This document shows, one piece after another, positions 7,988 through 17,498 of a stretch of DNA of 64,000 nt. The stretch is from contig DASPIK010000049.1 in assembly GCA_035629075.1 (NCBI GenBank), positions 17,347 to 81,346 on the forward strand, written 5' to 3'. Both the position numbers and the translations under genes were made by a program. The notes beneath the pieces are model-generated. The model saw nothing but the letters and a program-made list of their open reading frames with translations. It searched no databases and was not told the origin of the DNA. This DNA comes from JAEZPW01 sp035629075. Lineage in GTDB: Bacteria; Acidobacteriota; Terriglobia; Terriglobales; Acidobacteriaceae. Position 1 is the first letter of the stretch, and every line of letters begins with the position of its first letter.

Positions 7988-9592
7988 CTACTGCCCTCTT
8001 TCGGCCTTCTCGGTCGCCGGCCTAAATAGAAGGTCCTGATAATCGAAACTGAAGTCGGCCAGTGGAGAAACGGGCGCCATCTTCATTTCTTCGATCCCGC
8101 CGTCAGCCTTCAGCACAAAGGTCACGAACGCATCGGCCAAGGTGCGATCGCGCCAGCGGGTTTTGAACGTATCGTACTGCCAGTATTCCAGTTCTCCCAC
8201 CATTGCAGGCGTATGATCCAACTGCATCACCAGCTTGCCGTTTTCGAGCTTGATTGTGGCTGTGCCGTACCATGCGTCGTTGTACTTGCCGGCATACTTC
8301 TCAAGAGGCAGGGATGGCCTTGCATTCGGATTGCGGGCGGTTGACTGCCTTCTCTCGACCTCGGCAGCTTCTGCGAGCTGACGGTTTTTCTCATTACGGA
8401 ACGCCGTGGTCCAGTCCGTCGCAGGCAGCTTCAGGTAGTGATCGAGAATGTGGTAGATGACCGACTGGTACGCTCCGTTCTCTTCCTGGTTTGTGAGCAC
8501 AACGATTCCCAGATTCTCTTCTGGCACCATCTCGACCTTTGACACGAGCCCTGCCAGCCCGCCGGTATGGTCTACCAGCTTGCGCCCCCTGTAGTCACTG
8601 ACACGGAAACCAAGTGCGTATGCGGCGAAATTAGGCTTAAGGGCTCTGAGCGGGGCCGGAGGTTCGCCGATGGGCATGATCGTCTGCGCCGACCACATTT
8701 CCCGCGCCTGCTGCTCGCTGAACAGTCGGCTTCCATTCGCGAGTTTCCCTTCGTTCAGTCGAACGAGCACCCACTTTGCGATGTCAGCCGCCGACGAGTT
8801 GATCGCGCCGGCTGGAGCCGTATTGTCGATGTTCATCCACTTGATAGGGTTTACACGACCTTCAATGCGCGCGTGTGGTGTAGTTATGTTGTCTCCGGGC
8901 TTGAACGCGCTGACACTCGTGTTGGAGGATGACATCCCCAGCGGCGCGAATATGCGCTCCTTGACGAAGTCGTCCCACGACTTGCCCGTGACCGCGGGAA
9001 TGATTTGTCCCGCCGCGAGGTACAGAATGTTGTCGTAGGCATACTGGCTGCGAAAGCTCGATGCGGGTTTCACGTAGCGCATGCGATAGAGGATTTCGTC
9101 GCGCGTGTACGTCGTGCCAGGCCAGAAGAGCAAGTCGCCGGCTCCGAGTCCTAAGCCGCTGCGATGTGTCAGCAGGTCGCGTATGGTTAGTTCGCGCGTG
9201 ACGTACGGGTCGTAGAGCTGAAACCACGGCAGGTGCTTGACAACGGGATCGTCCCAGGAGATCTTGCCTTCATCGACGAGCATGGCCAGGGCCGCCGCCG
9301 TGAATGCCTTAGTGTTTGAAGCGATGCCGAACAATGTGTGTTCGTCCACGCGCTCAGGCTTGCCCAGTTCGCGGACTCCGTAACCTTTCGCGAGGACAAT
9401 CTGACCGTCTTTGACGATAGCCACGGCCAACCCGGGCACTTCGAATTCCCTCATAACGCGCGCAACGTACGCATCAAGATCGGGCGGCGGTGTGGTTTCG
9501 GCAACTAGCAACGCCGAGAACAGGGCCAGTACGAATGGAAAAGCGAGAAGCTGTACTAAGTTTTTCTTGAGCAGCGTCGAACAGGAAATCAT
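7988..9592 (-). CDS. Secreted serine hydrolase, class-C beta-lactamase fold with DUF3471-like tail
   Basis: A 534-residue protein. The ATG at 9592 is preferred over a TTG two codons upstream because GAAGGA lies at good spacing before it. A signal peptide ends near ALLVAET. The catalytic motifs are SNTK (S92, K95), Y-D-N at about 186-188 and HTGG near 360. YDN instead of YSN is a small departure from its three relatives here. The C-terminal 120 residues, with KYAGKYNDAWYGTATIKLENG, match the DUF3471-like accessory domain. It lies 35 bp upstream of the next hydrolase on the same strand. It could be a D-aminopeptidase, DD-peptidase or esterase. Confidence 0.9.
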   Translation of the reverse strand: MISCSTLLKKNLVQLLAFPFVLALFSALLVAETTPPPDLDAYVARVMREFEVPGLAVAIVKDGQIVLAKGYGVRELGKPERVDEHTLFGIASNTKAFTAAALAMLVDEGKISWDDPVVKHLPWFQLYDPYVTRELTIRDLLTHRSGLGLGAGDLLFWPGTTYTRDEILYRMRYVKPASSFRSQYAYDNILYLAAGQIIPAVTGKSWDDFVKERIFAPLGMSSSNTSVSAFKPGDNITTPHARIEGRVNPIKWMNIDNTAPAGAINSSAADIAKWVLVRLNEGKLANGSRLFSEQQAREMWSAQTIMPIGEPPAPLRALKPNFAAYALGFRVSDYRGRKLVDHTGGLAGLVSKVEMVPEENLGIVVLTNQEENGAYQSVIYHILDHYLKLPATDWTTAFRNEKNRQLAEAAEVERRQSTARNPNARPSLPLEKYAGKYNDAWYGTATIKLENGKLVMQLDHTPAMVGELEYWQYDTFKTRWRDRTLADAFVTFVLKADGGIEEMKMAPVSPLADFSFDYQDLLFRPATEKAERGQ

Positions 9593-9697
9593 CGCCAATG
9601 TCCTTCACTCGGGCTATTTCAGCCAAGGATCGAATCGCGCCGGAAAAGCAGTGCAGGAGGCAGGTGAGCCTGCTTCCCCGGCGCATTACGGCATGCA

Positions 9698-10894
9698 TTA
9701 CACAAGAGTTTTTAATTCACTCAACAGACGCCCGATCTGTTCAGGCGTGTGCGTTGAGAACACGACCGCACGGAGTGCACCGTCGGGTCCCGCACCAACG
9801 TACCGAGATCGCTGTATGAGGATTCCGCGCTTGAGCAGTTCGGAGTGAACACGGTCCATTTCCTGTCCGGACTTTAGCCGCCACGCTGCAACAGGAACTG
9901 GACCATCGTTCATCTCGAACCCCATTTCCTTGAGCCCCGACTTGAGTTGACGCGCGTTCTTCGCCAGCTTCTCGCGCCATTCAGGATGCGCGGCGATCAG
10001 TTCCATGCCCTTGAGAGCGGCAGCCGCTGTGGCCGACGGCCCGGCCGAGGCGCCGTTCATGATGTGCCCATTTCGGATCGTCCGTACCAGTTCGGCTTTC
10101 CCCGGGATGACCCCACCATGCGCCCCGAAAGCTTTGCTGAAAGTTCCGCCGAAATACAGGCGCTCGGATTTCAGGCCGTAGTGGTCAAAGGTTCCGCGGC
10201 CGTGAGGGCCCAGAACGCCAACGGCATGCGCATCGTCGAGCCAGATCAATCCGTCGTATTGCTCCACGATCTTCAGGTATTCGGGGACCGGCGCGAGCAG
10301 GCCGAAGGTCGGGAAGATGCCATCACTCATGACCAGCGGTTTTTCTCCTGCCTTGACGTTGGCTTTCAGTTGCCTGGCCAGGTCTTCCGGATCAGCGTGG
10401 GCGAACGTGAAAACCGGCTTGCGCAACGCCCACGCGAAATCGAACACGCTGTAGTGCGCCGTTTCGTCCAAGAGGATGACGTCAAACATTCTGAGTTGGG
10501 CCATAGCCTGGAACGCAGCCATGTTCTGGAGATAGCCCGAGCAGACATAGGCGGCGTCTTCGGTGCCGAAGAATTCGGCGGCTTTCTTCTCAACCTCGAT
10601 GTACAGCGACGTGGTCCCGTAAGGGTAGCGGCTCGTGCCCGAGTGCGTACCGAACTGCACAAGGGCTTGCTGTGCCGCTTTGATTAGTTCCGGATGGTTT
10701 TGCAGTCCGTGATACCCAGTGCCGCCGAAATACAGGCATTTCTTCCCGTTGTAGATCGTTTCGGCGTTGGGCGCGCTCTCCTGCACGAAACTTGTGACGG
10801 CATTGCTGGCCATCTGAGCGAAAGCCCGCACTCCAGCGCCCACGCTCAGCAGACCAGCGGAAGCCAGCTTGATGAAATTTCTGCGGTCCGGCAT
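9698..10894 (-). CDS. Exported alpha-oxoamine-synthase-like PLP enzyme (KBL/BioF family) with Tat signal
   Basis: A 398-residue fold-type I aminotransferase-like protein of the KBL/BioF/serine palmitoyltransferase group. The PLP residues are visible: stacking His in DETAHYS (H147), D-D-A-H at 220-223 and the Schiff-base Lys in TFSKAFGAHGG (K254). Such enzymes condense an amino acid with an acyl-CoA, or run in reverse on 2-amino-3-oxobutyrate. The N-terminus begins MPDRRNFIKLASAGLLSVG and ends near VRAFAQ, a good twin-arginine signal, which is unusual for a CoA-dependent enzyme. Its ATG directly follows the TGA of the upstream lipoprotein gene, so the two are translationally coupled. The true reaction in the periplasm is unknown. 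Confidence 0.85.
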   Translation of the reverse strand: MPDRRNFIKLASAGLLSVGAGVRAFAQMASNAVTSFVQESAPNAETIYNGKKCLYFGGTGYHGLQNHPELIKAAQQALVQFGTHSGTSRYPYGTTSLYIEVEKKAAEFFGTEDAAYVCSGYLQNMAAFQAMAQLRMFDVILLDETAHYSVFDFAWALRKPVFTFAHADPEDLARQLKANVKAGEKPLVMSDGIFPTFGLLAPVPEYLKIVEQYDGLIWLDDAHAVGVLGPHGRGTFDHYGLKSERLYFGGTFSKAFGAHGGVIPGKAELVRTIRNGHIMNGASAGPSATAAAALKGMELIAAHPEWREKLAKNARQLKSGLKEMGFEMNDGPVPVAAWRLKSGQEMDRVHSELLKRGILIQRSRYVGAGPDGALRAVVFSTHTPEQIGRLLSELKTLV

Positions 10895-12262
10895 TCAGTG
10901 CTCCTTGGCGGCAGTAGTTGTAGTGGCCCGGACAGCGGTTTGCCCCAATGGGGGCAGGTTGGGGGAGGGATACTGAGTGTAAAGATCGGTTGTGGACCCC
11001 TGAAGTCCAGTACCCAGGGCCTTCCACATTGCCTGATCTATTTCGGCGTCGATTTTGCTGGTGTCACTTGGCCTGGAATTAAGCAGCACAGCCCAGCAGT
11101 AGCCGTTATAGCCGCGCACAAGAATGGTTGTGCCGCCACGAAGCGCTCCGGTGTGCCACCAGTTGGCGTCCACTTCGGCGGGGCGGACCATGATGCCAAG
11201 TCCGTACCAGGACACACTCGTTGTCCAATGCGGCACATCGGGGCGCGCTGTCATCTCGATAAGACTATTGCTGGAAAGATAAGCCGGCCCACGATGACCG
11301 TCGAGTGCAGTCATGAAGCGCGTCAGGTCGACGGCAGAGGCAATCCAGCCGCCGTGCGCATCCATTGCTTCAAGGTAGAACCCGCCGTAAGGCATGGCCA
11401 CCTGACCGCCGCCGGGAAAAACTGACGAAGTAGTCGGCGCGCCGGTGTAATCGTAATATTTCACTTCGTTCGCGACGCGGCCGGACAAGAGCGAAGTCCC
11501 GATGCGCATCGCGTGAATGTCCATGGGTGCAAGCAGGTTGTCGCGAACGTAAACCTCGTACGACACTCCGGTGACTTTCTCGATGACGCGACCCAGGATG
11601 CAGTATCCGAAGTTCGAATAGGCGTATTTCGTGCCCGGATCGAAATCGAGGCTCTTGCCAAGCATGTACTGAATGACGTTGCTGCATGTCGCAGGTGCGG
11701 GAACCGACAGCGCCGTTGCAATCTGGTCGGACATGAACATGGGGTCGCCGCTCTTGTCGCGGTCCCAGCCGCCTGCATGTTCAAGCAAGTGGCGAATGGT
11801 GACGTTCTTCAGGCGCGCATCGGCGTTCGCCGGCAGCGTGTAGTCGGTCAGGATGTCGAGGAACTTGGCATCGAGGTCTATCTTCTGTTGTTCGACCAGG
11901 TGCAGGACCGCCGCCGCTGTGATCGGCTTCGAAATGCTCGCGATGCGGAACATCGAGTCCGGCTGCACGATAGTCTTTGCGTCTACATCGGCATAGCCAT
12001 AACCGCGCGCCAGCACAAGCTTGCCGTTCTTCGCCACGGCCACGGACGCTCCCGGGATGTTCCACTTCTGCAATACGGGGATGATTGCGTTATCGTACGC
12101 GCTTACACCGGGCACATCCGGTCCGCTCACTGGGAACTGAGCCGGCGGAGGCGGCTCTATGGTTCTCCCACCTCCCTCGCCACCACCGCTGCCACACGCC
12201 GTAATGGTTAAACCGAACAGAATGCTGAGAAAAAAGACAAAGGAAAGGAACGGCCTCTTCAT
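10895..12262 (-). CDS. Lipoprotein serine hydrolase, class-C beta-lactamase fold
   Basis: A 455-residue protein from the ATG at 12262; two in-frame ATGs lie upstream. The N-terminus has a signal segment ending in lipobox ITAC (C23), followed by a Gly/Ser and Pro-rich linker, so it is membrane-anchored. The catalytic motifs are SISK (S109, K112), YSN at 215-217 and HTG near 398. There is no DUF3471-like tail. The 3' end carries AAGGAG and its TGA abuts the ATG of the Tat-exported PLP enzyme, which argues for a shared role. The likely substrates are peptides or amides with D-residues, by context only. Confidence 0.88.
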   Translation of the reverse strand: MKRPFLSFVFFLSILFGLTITACGSGGGEGGGRTIEPPPPAQFPVSGPDVPGVSAYDNAIIPVLQKWNIPGASVAVAKNGKLVLARGYGYADVDAKTIVQPDSMFRIASISKPITAAAVLHLVEQQKIDLDAKFLDILTDYTLPANADARLKNVTIRHLLEHAGGWDRDKSGDPMFMSDQIATALSVPAPATCSNVIQYMLGKSLDFDPGTKYAYSNFGYCILGRVIEKVTGVSYEVYVRDNLLAPMDIHAMRIGTSLLSGRVANEVKYYDYTGAPTTSSVFPGGGQVAMPYGGFYLEAMDAHGGWIASAVDLTRFMTALDGHRGPAYLSSNSLIEMTARPDVPHWTTSVSWYGLGIMVRPAEVDANWWHTGALRGGTTILVRGYNGYCWAVLLNSRPSDTSKIDAEIDQAMWKALGTGLQGSTTDLYTQYPSPNLPPLGQTAVRATTTTAAKEH

Positions 12263-12358
12263 GATTGCATCTCGCATGAGCAGGAACTCAGCCCTTCGGC
12301 ATAAAGGCGGCGATCTCATCGAGAACGCCGCCTTTCTGGTTGTTACAGCTGTTTGGTC

Positions 12359-15247
12359 CTAGAAGGTGAGGCGGCAACCGAACTGCAACACTCGGCCGCC
12401 GGTGCTGCCCGTCGGTTTTCCGAAGGTGTCCAGCAGCGGATTGTTGTGGCCCTGGTTGAGGATGTTGCCGTCGTAGCCGAGATAACTTGGCGTGTTCGTT
12501 ACGTTGTAAATATCGACGAAAGGCTCCCAGGTGAAGCGCTCGCTGAACTTGAAATCGCGTCCAACGCGCATTTGGGTCCAGATGTAACGATCGCCACGCT
12601 TGGTGTTGCGACTGTATCCGGGAGCAACTTCATTCGTCCAAGCATCATGGTTCAGGTCCTGGCCTGCTCGTACGGTCCACGGATAGCTGGCGTGCCAATC
12701 CACTGTGCCGGAGAACTTGAACCCCTTCCACAGGCGATACATGCCGTAGAAAGTGAGACGGTACGGTATGTCGTTCGCCGACAAACCGCGATCGCAGCGG
12801 ATGTTATCGGCGTTCTGGTTGATGGCCCAGCTGCAAGTCGCGCCGTAGCCATTCGGGTCGCCGCGAACATCATCCACCGCCTTGGATTGCGTATAGGTGA
12901 GCGTAAAGTCACCTCTGCTCGCGCGGTACTTCAAAGTCGCTTCCATCGCGGTGTACCACGAGTGTCCGATTGAGGCCTGTCCCGTAATATGGAGGTAGTC
13001 CGGGTTGGGCCGTGGATAGGAGTAAGTCCCGTTCGGGTTCTGGACTCCAGCTGGATTCGGAGCATTGCGGTCCACCATCGTCCAGAGATTCCTGCCGAGC
13101 ACGCGGACGAAGTCTACGTTGAGCGCTAGCTTATTGCTCAATTGACGCTGCAATCCCAAAGTCCAATGGTCGGTGTACGGGTATTTCAGGTTGTTATCCA
13201 GCACATCGATGCTGCCGTTAAACCAACCGAACTCGTTGAGTGTCGGCGGCACCGGGAACGGGACGACATGTGTCGGATACTCCCTCGTGAGAACGGTCGG
13301 GTTCGGCCACCAAGGATGAGGATCTCGCGTCATATCGCAGCAGCCCCAGCCCCAGACATCTTCCACCCAGTGTTGGTTCACGGTATTGACCGTGTTTTGG
13401 ATCACAAGCGCCGCTTCGTTCAACGGTACGCGACTGTAGAACCGTCCGAAACCGCCGCGGACCACAGTCTTCGGTCCAAATGGGCTGTAGGCGAACGAAA
13501 TGCGGGGGCTGAAGTTCGTACGGGGGTTGCTCGCTCTCTTGCCGGAGAGGGTTCCAACCGGGTCAACCTGTGAGAACCAATTCTCATAGTCCCAGCGAAG
13601 GCCGTAGGTCAGGACGAACTTGTCAGTGATTGCCCACTTGTCCTGCGCGAAGATGGCGAACACGTTCTCGGGCACATGCCAGCCATCAGCACCGATGCGG
13701 CGGATGTAGTGCCAGGGATACGTGTAAGCAGCCCTGTAGGGATACACCATCGGGTCGTTGACGGCGTCAAACGGAGTGTCAAACGAGAAATCGTATTCAC
13801 CGTCGCCGAAGTTCTTGTTGGAACCATCGGAAACGACACGCATGTACGAGCCGCCGAGTTTGATGTCGTGTCGGCCTCGCGTCATGCTGAGGTTGTAGAC
13901 CAACTGTCCGTTGTATTCCGGAACGTCGAACGGCACATTGGGAAGCTTGCCGCTGACCGAGTGTGGACGATAGATGACGTACGGGAATTCCAAATCCTGC
14001 GTGGTATCACCGTAGTCGAGCGTTTCGGCAAATTGCGCGCGCAGCTCGCTTAGGGTCCGCGACGAAATCGTGCGATTCCAGGTGAATGCAAAACTCTGCG
14101 GCTGGAAAATTTCGCGATATTCCGTGCTCTTGGTGTTCCTGCCGCCGGGGCCCCAGATGCCATTCGAACGCTGGCCGGTATACCTGAAATTAAAACTATT
14201 CAGTTCGGACGGGGTGTAGTCGATACGGGCACTCCACAGGTTCGTGACCGGGCCGATAGGAACCTGATCGTTATATTCTTCCGGAGCTGTGATCTTGTGA
14301 GTGTCGATCTCTTTCGCGTACTCGTAGGAGCCGAAGAAGAAAAGCTTGTTCGACTTTATCGGCCCGCCGATCGTGCCTCCGAACACACGGCTGTAGCTAT
14401 CGGGCTTGATGTGCTCCACCGGGTCGCCGGTCACTTGTGCATTGATGAAGTCCATTCGTTTCTGGTACGCGTTGTATGCGTCCAGAGAGGACTCGTAGAA
14501 ATTGGCATACGCCGTGCCATGCATCTGGTTGGTGCCGCCCTTAGTGGCGACGTTGATAACCGCGCCGCTGGCGTTGCCGTACTGCGCTTCGAACTGATGG
14601 GTCAGGATTTGGAATTCCTGAATGGAGTCAATGTTGATGCGACCGCGTACGCTCTGCAGGGTGGAGTTCGTCTCGGTCACGCCATCGAGGTTGTACTGGT
14701 TGTTGTAGCCGCGCTGACCGTTTACGGACAGGCCCTCGCCGAGTCCGCCGTTATTGTTGCCGGCGACGCCAGGCGTCGTGATGAAGACCAGGTCAAAGAA
14801 GTACCGGCCGGTCGGCGTGTTCATCACCTGTTCCGTCGTAATGACGGTGTCCACCTGTGCCTTCTGGCTTTCGACCAGTGGCGTCTCGGCTTTCACATCC
14901 ATCACCTCGTTAGCCGCGCCCACTTTCAGAACAAGGTCATAGCCCATGTCCTGACCGATCATGAGCGTCAAGCCCTTCGCCTCGAGGACCTGGAAGCCAG
15001 ATTTCTCGGCTTTGATGTCATAGGTTCCGGGCTGCAAGCCACGGAAGATGTAGAGACCGGTGGTGCCGGTATCGGTGGTTTGGGTAATGCCGGTCGCCTC
15101 GTTGCGAATGGTTACCTTGGCTTCGGTAACCAGGGCGCCCGTCGCATCTTTCACCGTGCCTGAAAGCCGTGCGCCGGTCGTCTGTGCAACTACCGGTATC
15201 GCAGCCAACAGAAGCACGGCAATCAGAAATGCCGCATGTCGCTTCAT
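12359..15247 (-). CDS. TonB-dependent outer-membrane receptor with carboxypeptidase-regulatory-like domain (Oar-like)
   Basis: A 962-residue outer-membrane protein. A signal peptide (1-21, ending PVVAQ) is followed by a carboxypeptidase-regulatory-like beta-sandwich (about 25-105, with ARLSGTVKDATGALVTEAKV). A plug region follows (about 115-225, with GLSVNGQRGYNNQYNLDGV) and then a long beta-barrel to the final Phe (CRLTF), the usual signal for BAM insertion. Acidobacteria carry many such receptors for bulky nutrients. It starts 34 bp after the GntR regulator gene on the same strand and precedes the lipoprotein hydrolase, so it probably imports the substrate or product of these hydrolases. 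The ligand is not known. Confidence 0.93.
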   Translation of the reverse strand: MKRHAAFLIAVLLLAAIPVVAQTTGARLSGTVKDATGALVTEAKVTIRNEATGITQTTDTGTTGLYIFRGLQPGTYDIKAEKSGFQVLEAKGLTLMIGQDMGYDLVLKVGAANEVMDVKAETPLVESQKAQVDTVITTEQVMNTPTGRYFFDLVFITTPGVAGNNNGGLGEGLSVNGQRGYNNQYNLDGVTETNSTLQSVRGRINIDSIQEFQILTHQFEAQYGNASGAVINVATKGGTNQMHGTAYANFYESSLDAYNAYQKRMDFINAQVTGDPVEHIKPDSYSRVFGGTIGGPIKSNKLFFFGSYEYAKEIDTHKITAPEEYNDQVPIGPVTNLWSARIDYTPSELNSFNFRYTGQRSNGIWGPGGRNTKSTEYREIFQPQSFAFTWNRTISSRTLSELRAQFAETLDYGDTTQDLEFPYVIYRPHSVSGKLPNVPFDVPEYNGQLVYNLSMTRGRHDIKLGGSYMRVVSDGSNKNFGDGEYDFSFDTPFDAVNDPMVYPYRAAYTYPWHYIRRIGADGWHVPENVFAIFAQDKWAITDKFVLTYGLRWDYENWFSQVDPVGTLSGKRASNPRTNFSPRISFAYSPFGPKTVVRGGFGRFYSRVPLNEAALVIQNTVNTVNQHWVEDVWGWGCCDMTRDPHPWWPNPTVLTREYPTHVVPFPVPPTLNEFGWFNGSIDVLDNNLKYPYTDHWTLGLQRQLSNKLALNVDFVRVLGRNLWTMVDRNAPNPAGVQNPNGTYSYPRPNPDYLHITGQASIGHSWYTAMEATLKYRASRGDFTLTYTQSKAVDDVRGDPNGYGATCSWAINQNADNIRCDRGLSANDIPYRLTFYGMYRLWKGFKFSGTVDWHASYPWTVRAGQDLNHDAWTNEVAPGYSRNTKRGDRYIWTQMRVGRDFKFSERFTWEPFVDIYNVTNTPSYLGYDGNILNQGHNNPLLDTFGKPTGSTGGRVLQFGCRLTF

Positions 15248-15281
15248 ACCTTGATCCTCAATTCTCGAGAATTCAGTTGCC

Positions 15282-16013
15282 TTACTTCTGGTTACTGCTT
15301 TGCATAAGACTTGTGCCGGCCTCAGAGGCTAGCGCTGCCATCATGCGCTGCTCGGCATCTACGATCTGTTCCCGCATAAGCCGCGCCGCGCGTTCACCGT
15401 CTTTGTTTCGAACTGCTTCCAATACAACCATGTGCTCGGCTGTCGCCGCCTCGGCATCAAGACCCAGATCCAGCCCCAGGTACAGAGGGCGCTGCAGGTG
15501 ATCGAGCAGTGAAACCACGGTGGCTTCCAATCGAGCATTGTGCGAACAGTGCGCCAGCAATTGGTGAAACGCACTGTTCGCGCGGAGATAGTTCTCGTAC
15601 GTTTTGCGATCGCCCGGCGTGTACCTCAACTCCGCAAGCTCAGTCAGGCGATCAACTTCTTCCGGCGTTGCCCTTTCCGCTGCTCGTGCCGCAGCCTCGG
15701 ATTCCACGATGTAGCGCAGTTCACACATGTCCCGGATGTCCTGCATGGTGACCGGCATTACCTCGTAGCCTCGGTACGGTACGAGCGAGACGAGTCCCTC
15801 GAGGCCGAGTCTGTTCAGTGCTTCGCGCAGTGGCGTTCGCGAGATGCCGATTTCGGCACACAGGTCCTTCTCGATAAGCCGCTGTCCGGGACGTAATTCG
15901 CAAGTGAGAATGTGGTGCTTAAGTACGGCGTAGGCACGGTCCGTCAAAGCGAGCGGAGGACCCTGCTCGGTGTGTAACTCGATCAGCGACTGCGGTCTGG
16001 AGATTGAACCCAA
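15282..16013 (-). CDS. GntR-family regulator, FCD subfamily
   Basis: A 243-residue regulator from a TTG at 16013, chosen because AAGGAG lies eight bases upstream. The same frame opens earlier at ATG 16079 or 16058, but those starts would run through the operator-like repeat and the promoter. The winged HTH (about 20-80) includes RPGQRLIEKDLCAEIGISRT followed by PLREAL, a GntR hallmark. The C-terminal FCD domain (about 90-225) is all-helical and typically binds small carboxylates or amino acids. It heads the leftward operon and is divergent from the permease gene, so it probably represses both directions. Confidence 0.88.
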   Translation of the reverse strand: MGSISRPQSLIELHTEQGPPLALTDRAYAVLKHHILTCELRPGQRLIEKDLCAEIGISRTPLREALNRLGLEGLVSLVPYRGYEVMPVTMQDIRDMCELRYIVESEAAARAAERATPEEVDRLTELAELRYTPGDRKTYENYLRANSAFHQLLAHCSHNARLEATVVSLLDHLQRPLYLGLDLGLDAEAATAEHMVVLEAVRNKDGERAARLMREQIVDAEQRMMAALASEAGTSLMQSSNQK

Positions 16014-16037
16014 AAGAAACTCTCCTTGCAGCTCTCG

Positions 16038-16063
16038 ATTGTGTACGGTATATTTCATACAAT
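16038..16063. promoter_or_regulatory. Candidate GntR operator between divergent operons
   Basis: A 26-bp element with inverted half-sites: ATTGTGTA on the left and ATACAAT on the right (reverse complement ATTGTAT), separated by an AT-rich centre. It sits between the GntR start at 16013 and the permease start at 16130. TTGT-ATACAA-like sites are typical for FCD regulators. A TTGACA element on the minus strand lies just outside it. Confidence 0.55.
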
Positions 16064-16073
16064 TCAGAGTGGC

Positions 16074-16079
16074 TGTCAA
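16074..16079 (-). promoter_or_regulatory. Candidate -35 box (TTGACA) of the leftward operon
   Basis: A perfect TTGACA on the minus strand. The matching -10 would fall in the AT-rich operator-like repeat (about 16050-16060), though no perfect TATAAT is seen there. This arrangement fits repression by steric block. Confidence 0.45.
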
Positions 16080-16129
16080 GTGTTTTTCGTTTCGCGGTAC
16101 TTAGCGGTAATGCTTCCGGTGGAGGGACA

Positions 16130-17455
16130 GTGCCCTTATCGCGCATTCTGCGGCTTCCGGATCTGGTCCTGCTGATCGTAGGTGCTGTTATCGGGTCAGG
16201 GATCTTCCTGGTTCCAGCCGCAGTACTGCGCCAACTCGGAGGCCGGCTGGATATAGCCGTGCTTGCGTGGGTCGTTGGCGGCCTGTTATCGCTTCTCGGT
16301 GCACTTACCTACGCCGAACTCAGCGCACAAAAGCCCCAGGCGGGCGGTCTTTACATATACATCCGTGACTGCTTCGGAACTTTTCCCGCGTTCCTGTATG
16401 GTTGGGCTCTCTTTTTCGTGCTGTGCGGTGGATCGGTCGCTACCTTATCGGTCGCATTTGGCACCTATTTCGCCCAGCTAGTCCCAATTACACCAGTGGC
16501 GACCAAAATCGTCTCCGTGTTGATGATCGTGGTCGTTGCTGTCATAAACGTCCGCGGCACACGGCAAAGCTCAGACGTTCAGAACTGGACCACTGGGATC
16601 AAGTTGCTGGCTGTAGTCGGCTTGGGGACAGCACTCCTCTGGGCGGGTGGCGGTCTGCGACATGCGCCATATCCATCTCTGCACGCCGACTCTTCCCTGG
16701 TTTCCGGTTTCGGGCTTGCCATGATCAGCGTCCTCTGGGCTTACGAGGGATGGCAATATTGCACCTTCAGCGCGGGTGAGACTCGCGATCCACAGAAGAA
16801 TCTCCCCCGTGCCTTTTTGATCGGCACAGTACTGATCATCGCCGTCTATGTTTTAGCCAACATTGGTTATGCAGCCGCTCTGGGTGGAAGAGCCGCCGAA
16901 TCCGATAGCATTGCTGCAAGTGCCACGGCTGCGGTATTCGGCCCCGCTGCGTCGAAACTGATCTCCATCATCATTCTCGTATCGACCTTTAGTGCAGCCA
17001 ACAGCTTCATTCTCACGTCCACGCGCGTGTACTACGCCATGGCTGCTGACGGCATATTCTTTCGTCGCCTCGCCGACTTGCACCCTCGGTTCGGCACGCC
17101 GGCTTTTTCCGTTATTTCCGGAGCAGCGTGGAGCGCGGTGCTGGCCGCTACGGGAACGTTCGAACAGTTGCTCACCTACGTAGTATTTTCCGGCTGGATC
17201 TTTTATGCGCTGGGTGCCGCATGCGTTTTCGTATACCGGCGCCGGACGCCAGACGCTAGCCGCCCGTATAGCGTTCCGGGATATCCCTGGACGCCGATTC
17301 TCTTCATTGCTGCCGCCGTTGCTCTCGTGCTCAACACCATGCTCGGGGAGCCTCGCCGCGCTTTCCTGGGGCTTAGCATCGTGCTGCTTGGTGCGCCCGC
17401 ATTCTTCATCTGGTCTGCACGCAAGAAAGCCAAGACTTTGGACGTGTACTCGTGA
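16130..17455 (+). CDS. APC-family amino acid permease
   Basis: A 441-residue inner-membrane transporter with about twelve hydrophobic segments. The GTG at 16130 is chosen because GGAGG lies at 16121-16125; upstream in-frame codons overlap the promoter. Helix 1 has the APC signature with VGAVIGSGIFLVPA, and helix 6 has SVLWAYEGWQYCTFSAGE, typical of the LAT/SteT-like branch. It probably imports amino acids released in the periplasm by the hydrolases of this locus. It is the first gene of the rightward operon and lies 43 bp before the D-serine-dehydratase-like gene. The substrate is inferred from context. Confidence 0.88.
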   Translation: MPLSRILRLPDLVLLIVGAVIGSGIFLVPAAVLRQLGGRLDIAVLAWVVGGLLSLLGALTYAELSAQKPQAGGLYIYIRDCFGTFPAFLYGWALFFVLCGGSVATLSVAFGTYFAQLVPITPVATKIVSVLMIVVVAVINVRGTRQSSDVQNWTTGIKLLAVVGLGTALLWAGGGLRHAPYPSLHADSSLVSGFGLAMISVLWAYEGWQYCTFSAGETRDPQKNLPRAFLIGTVLIIAVYVLANIGYAAALGGRAAESDSIAASATAAVFGPAASKLISIIILVSTFSAANSFILTSTRVYYAMAADGIFFRRLADLHPRFGTPAFSVISGAAWSAVLAATGTFEQLLTYVVFSGWIFYALGAACVFVYRRRTPDASRPYSVPGYPWTPILFIAAAVALVLNTMLGEPRRAFLGLSIVLLGAPAFFIWSARKKAKTLDVYS

Positions 17456-17498
17456 CGGGTAGAGACGATTCCTTGCCGTGGAAGGACGACAAAAAGTC

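Noticed and set aside
14297..15163. Long plus-strand frame antisense to the TonB receptor gene
   Set aside because: Val/Arg/His-rich composition typical of a frame opposite a high-GC gene. The receptor frame has clear domains.
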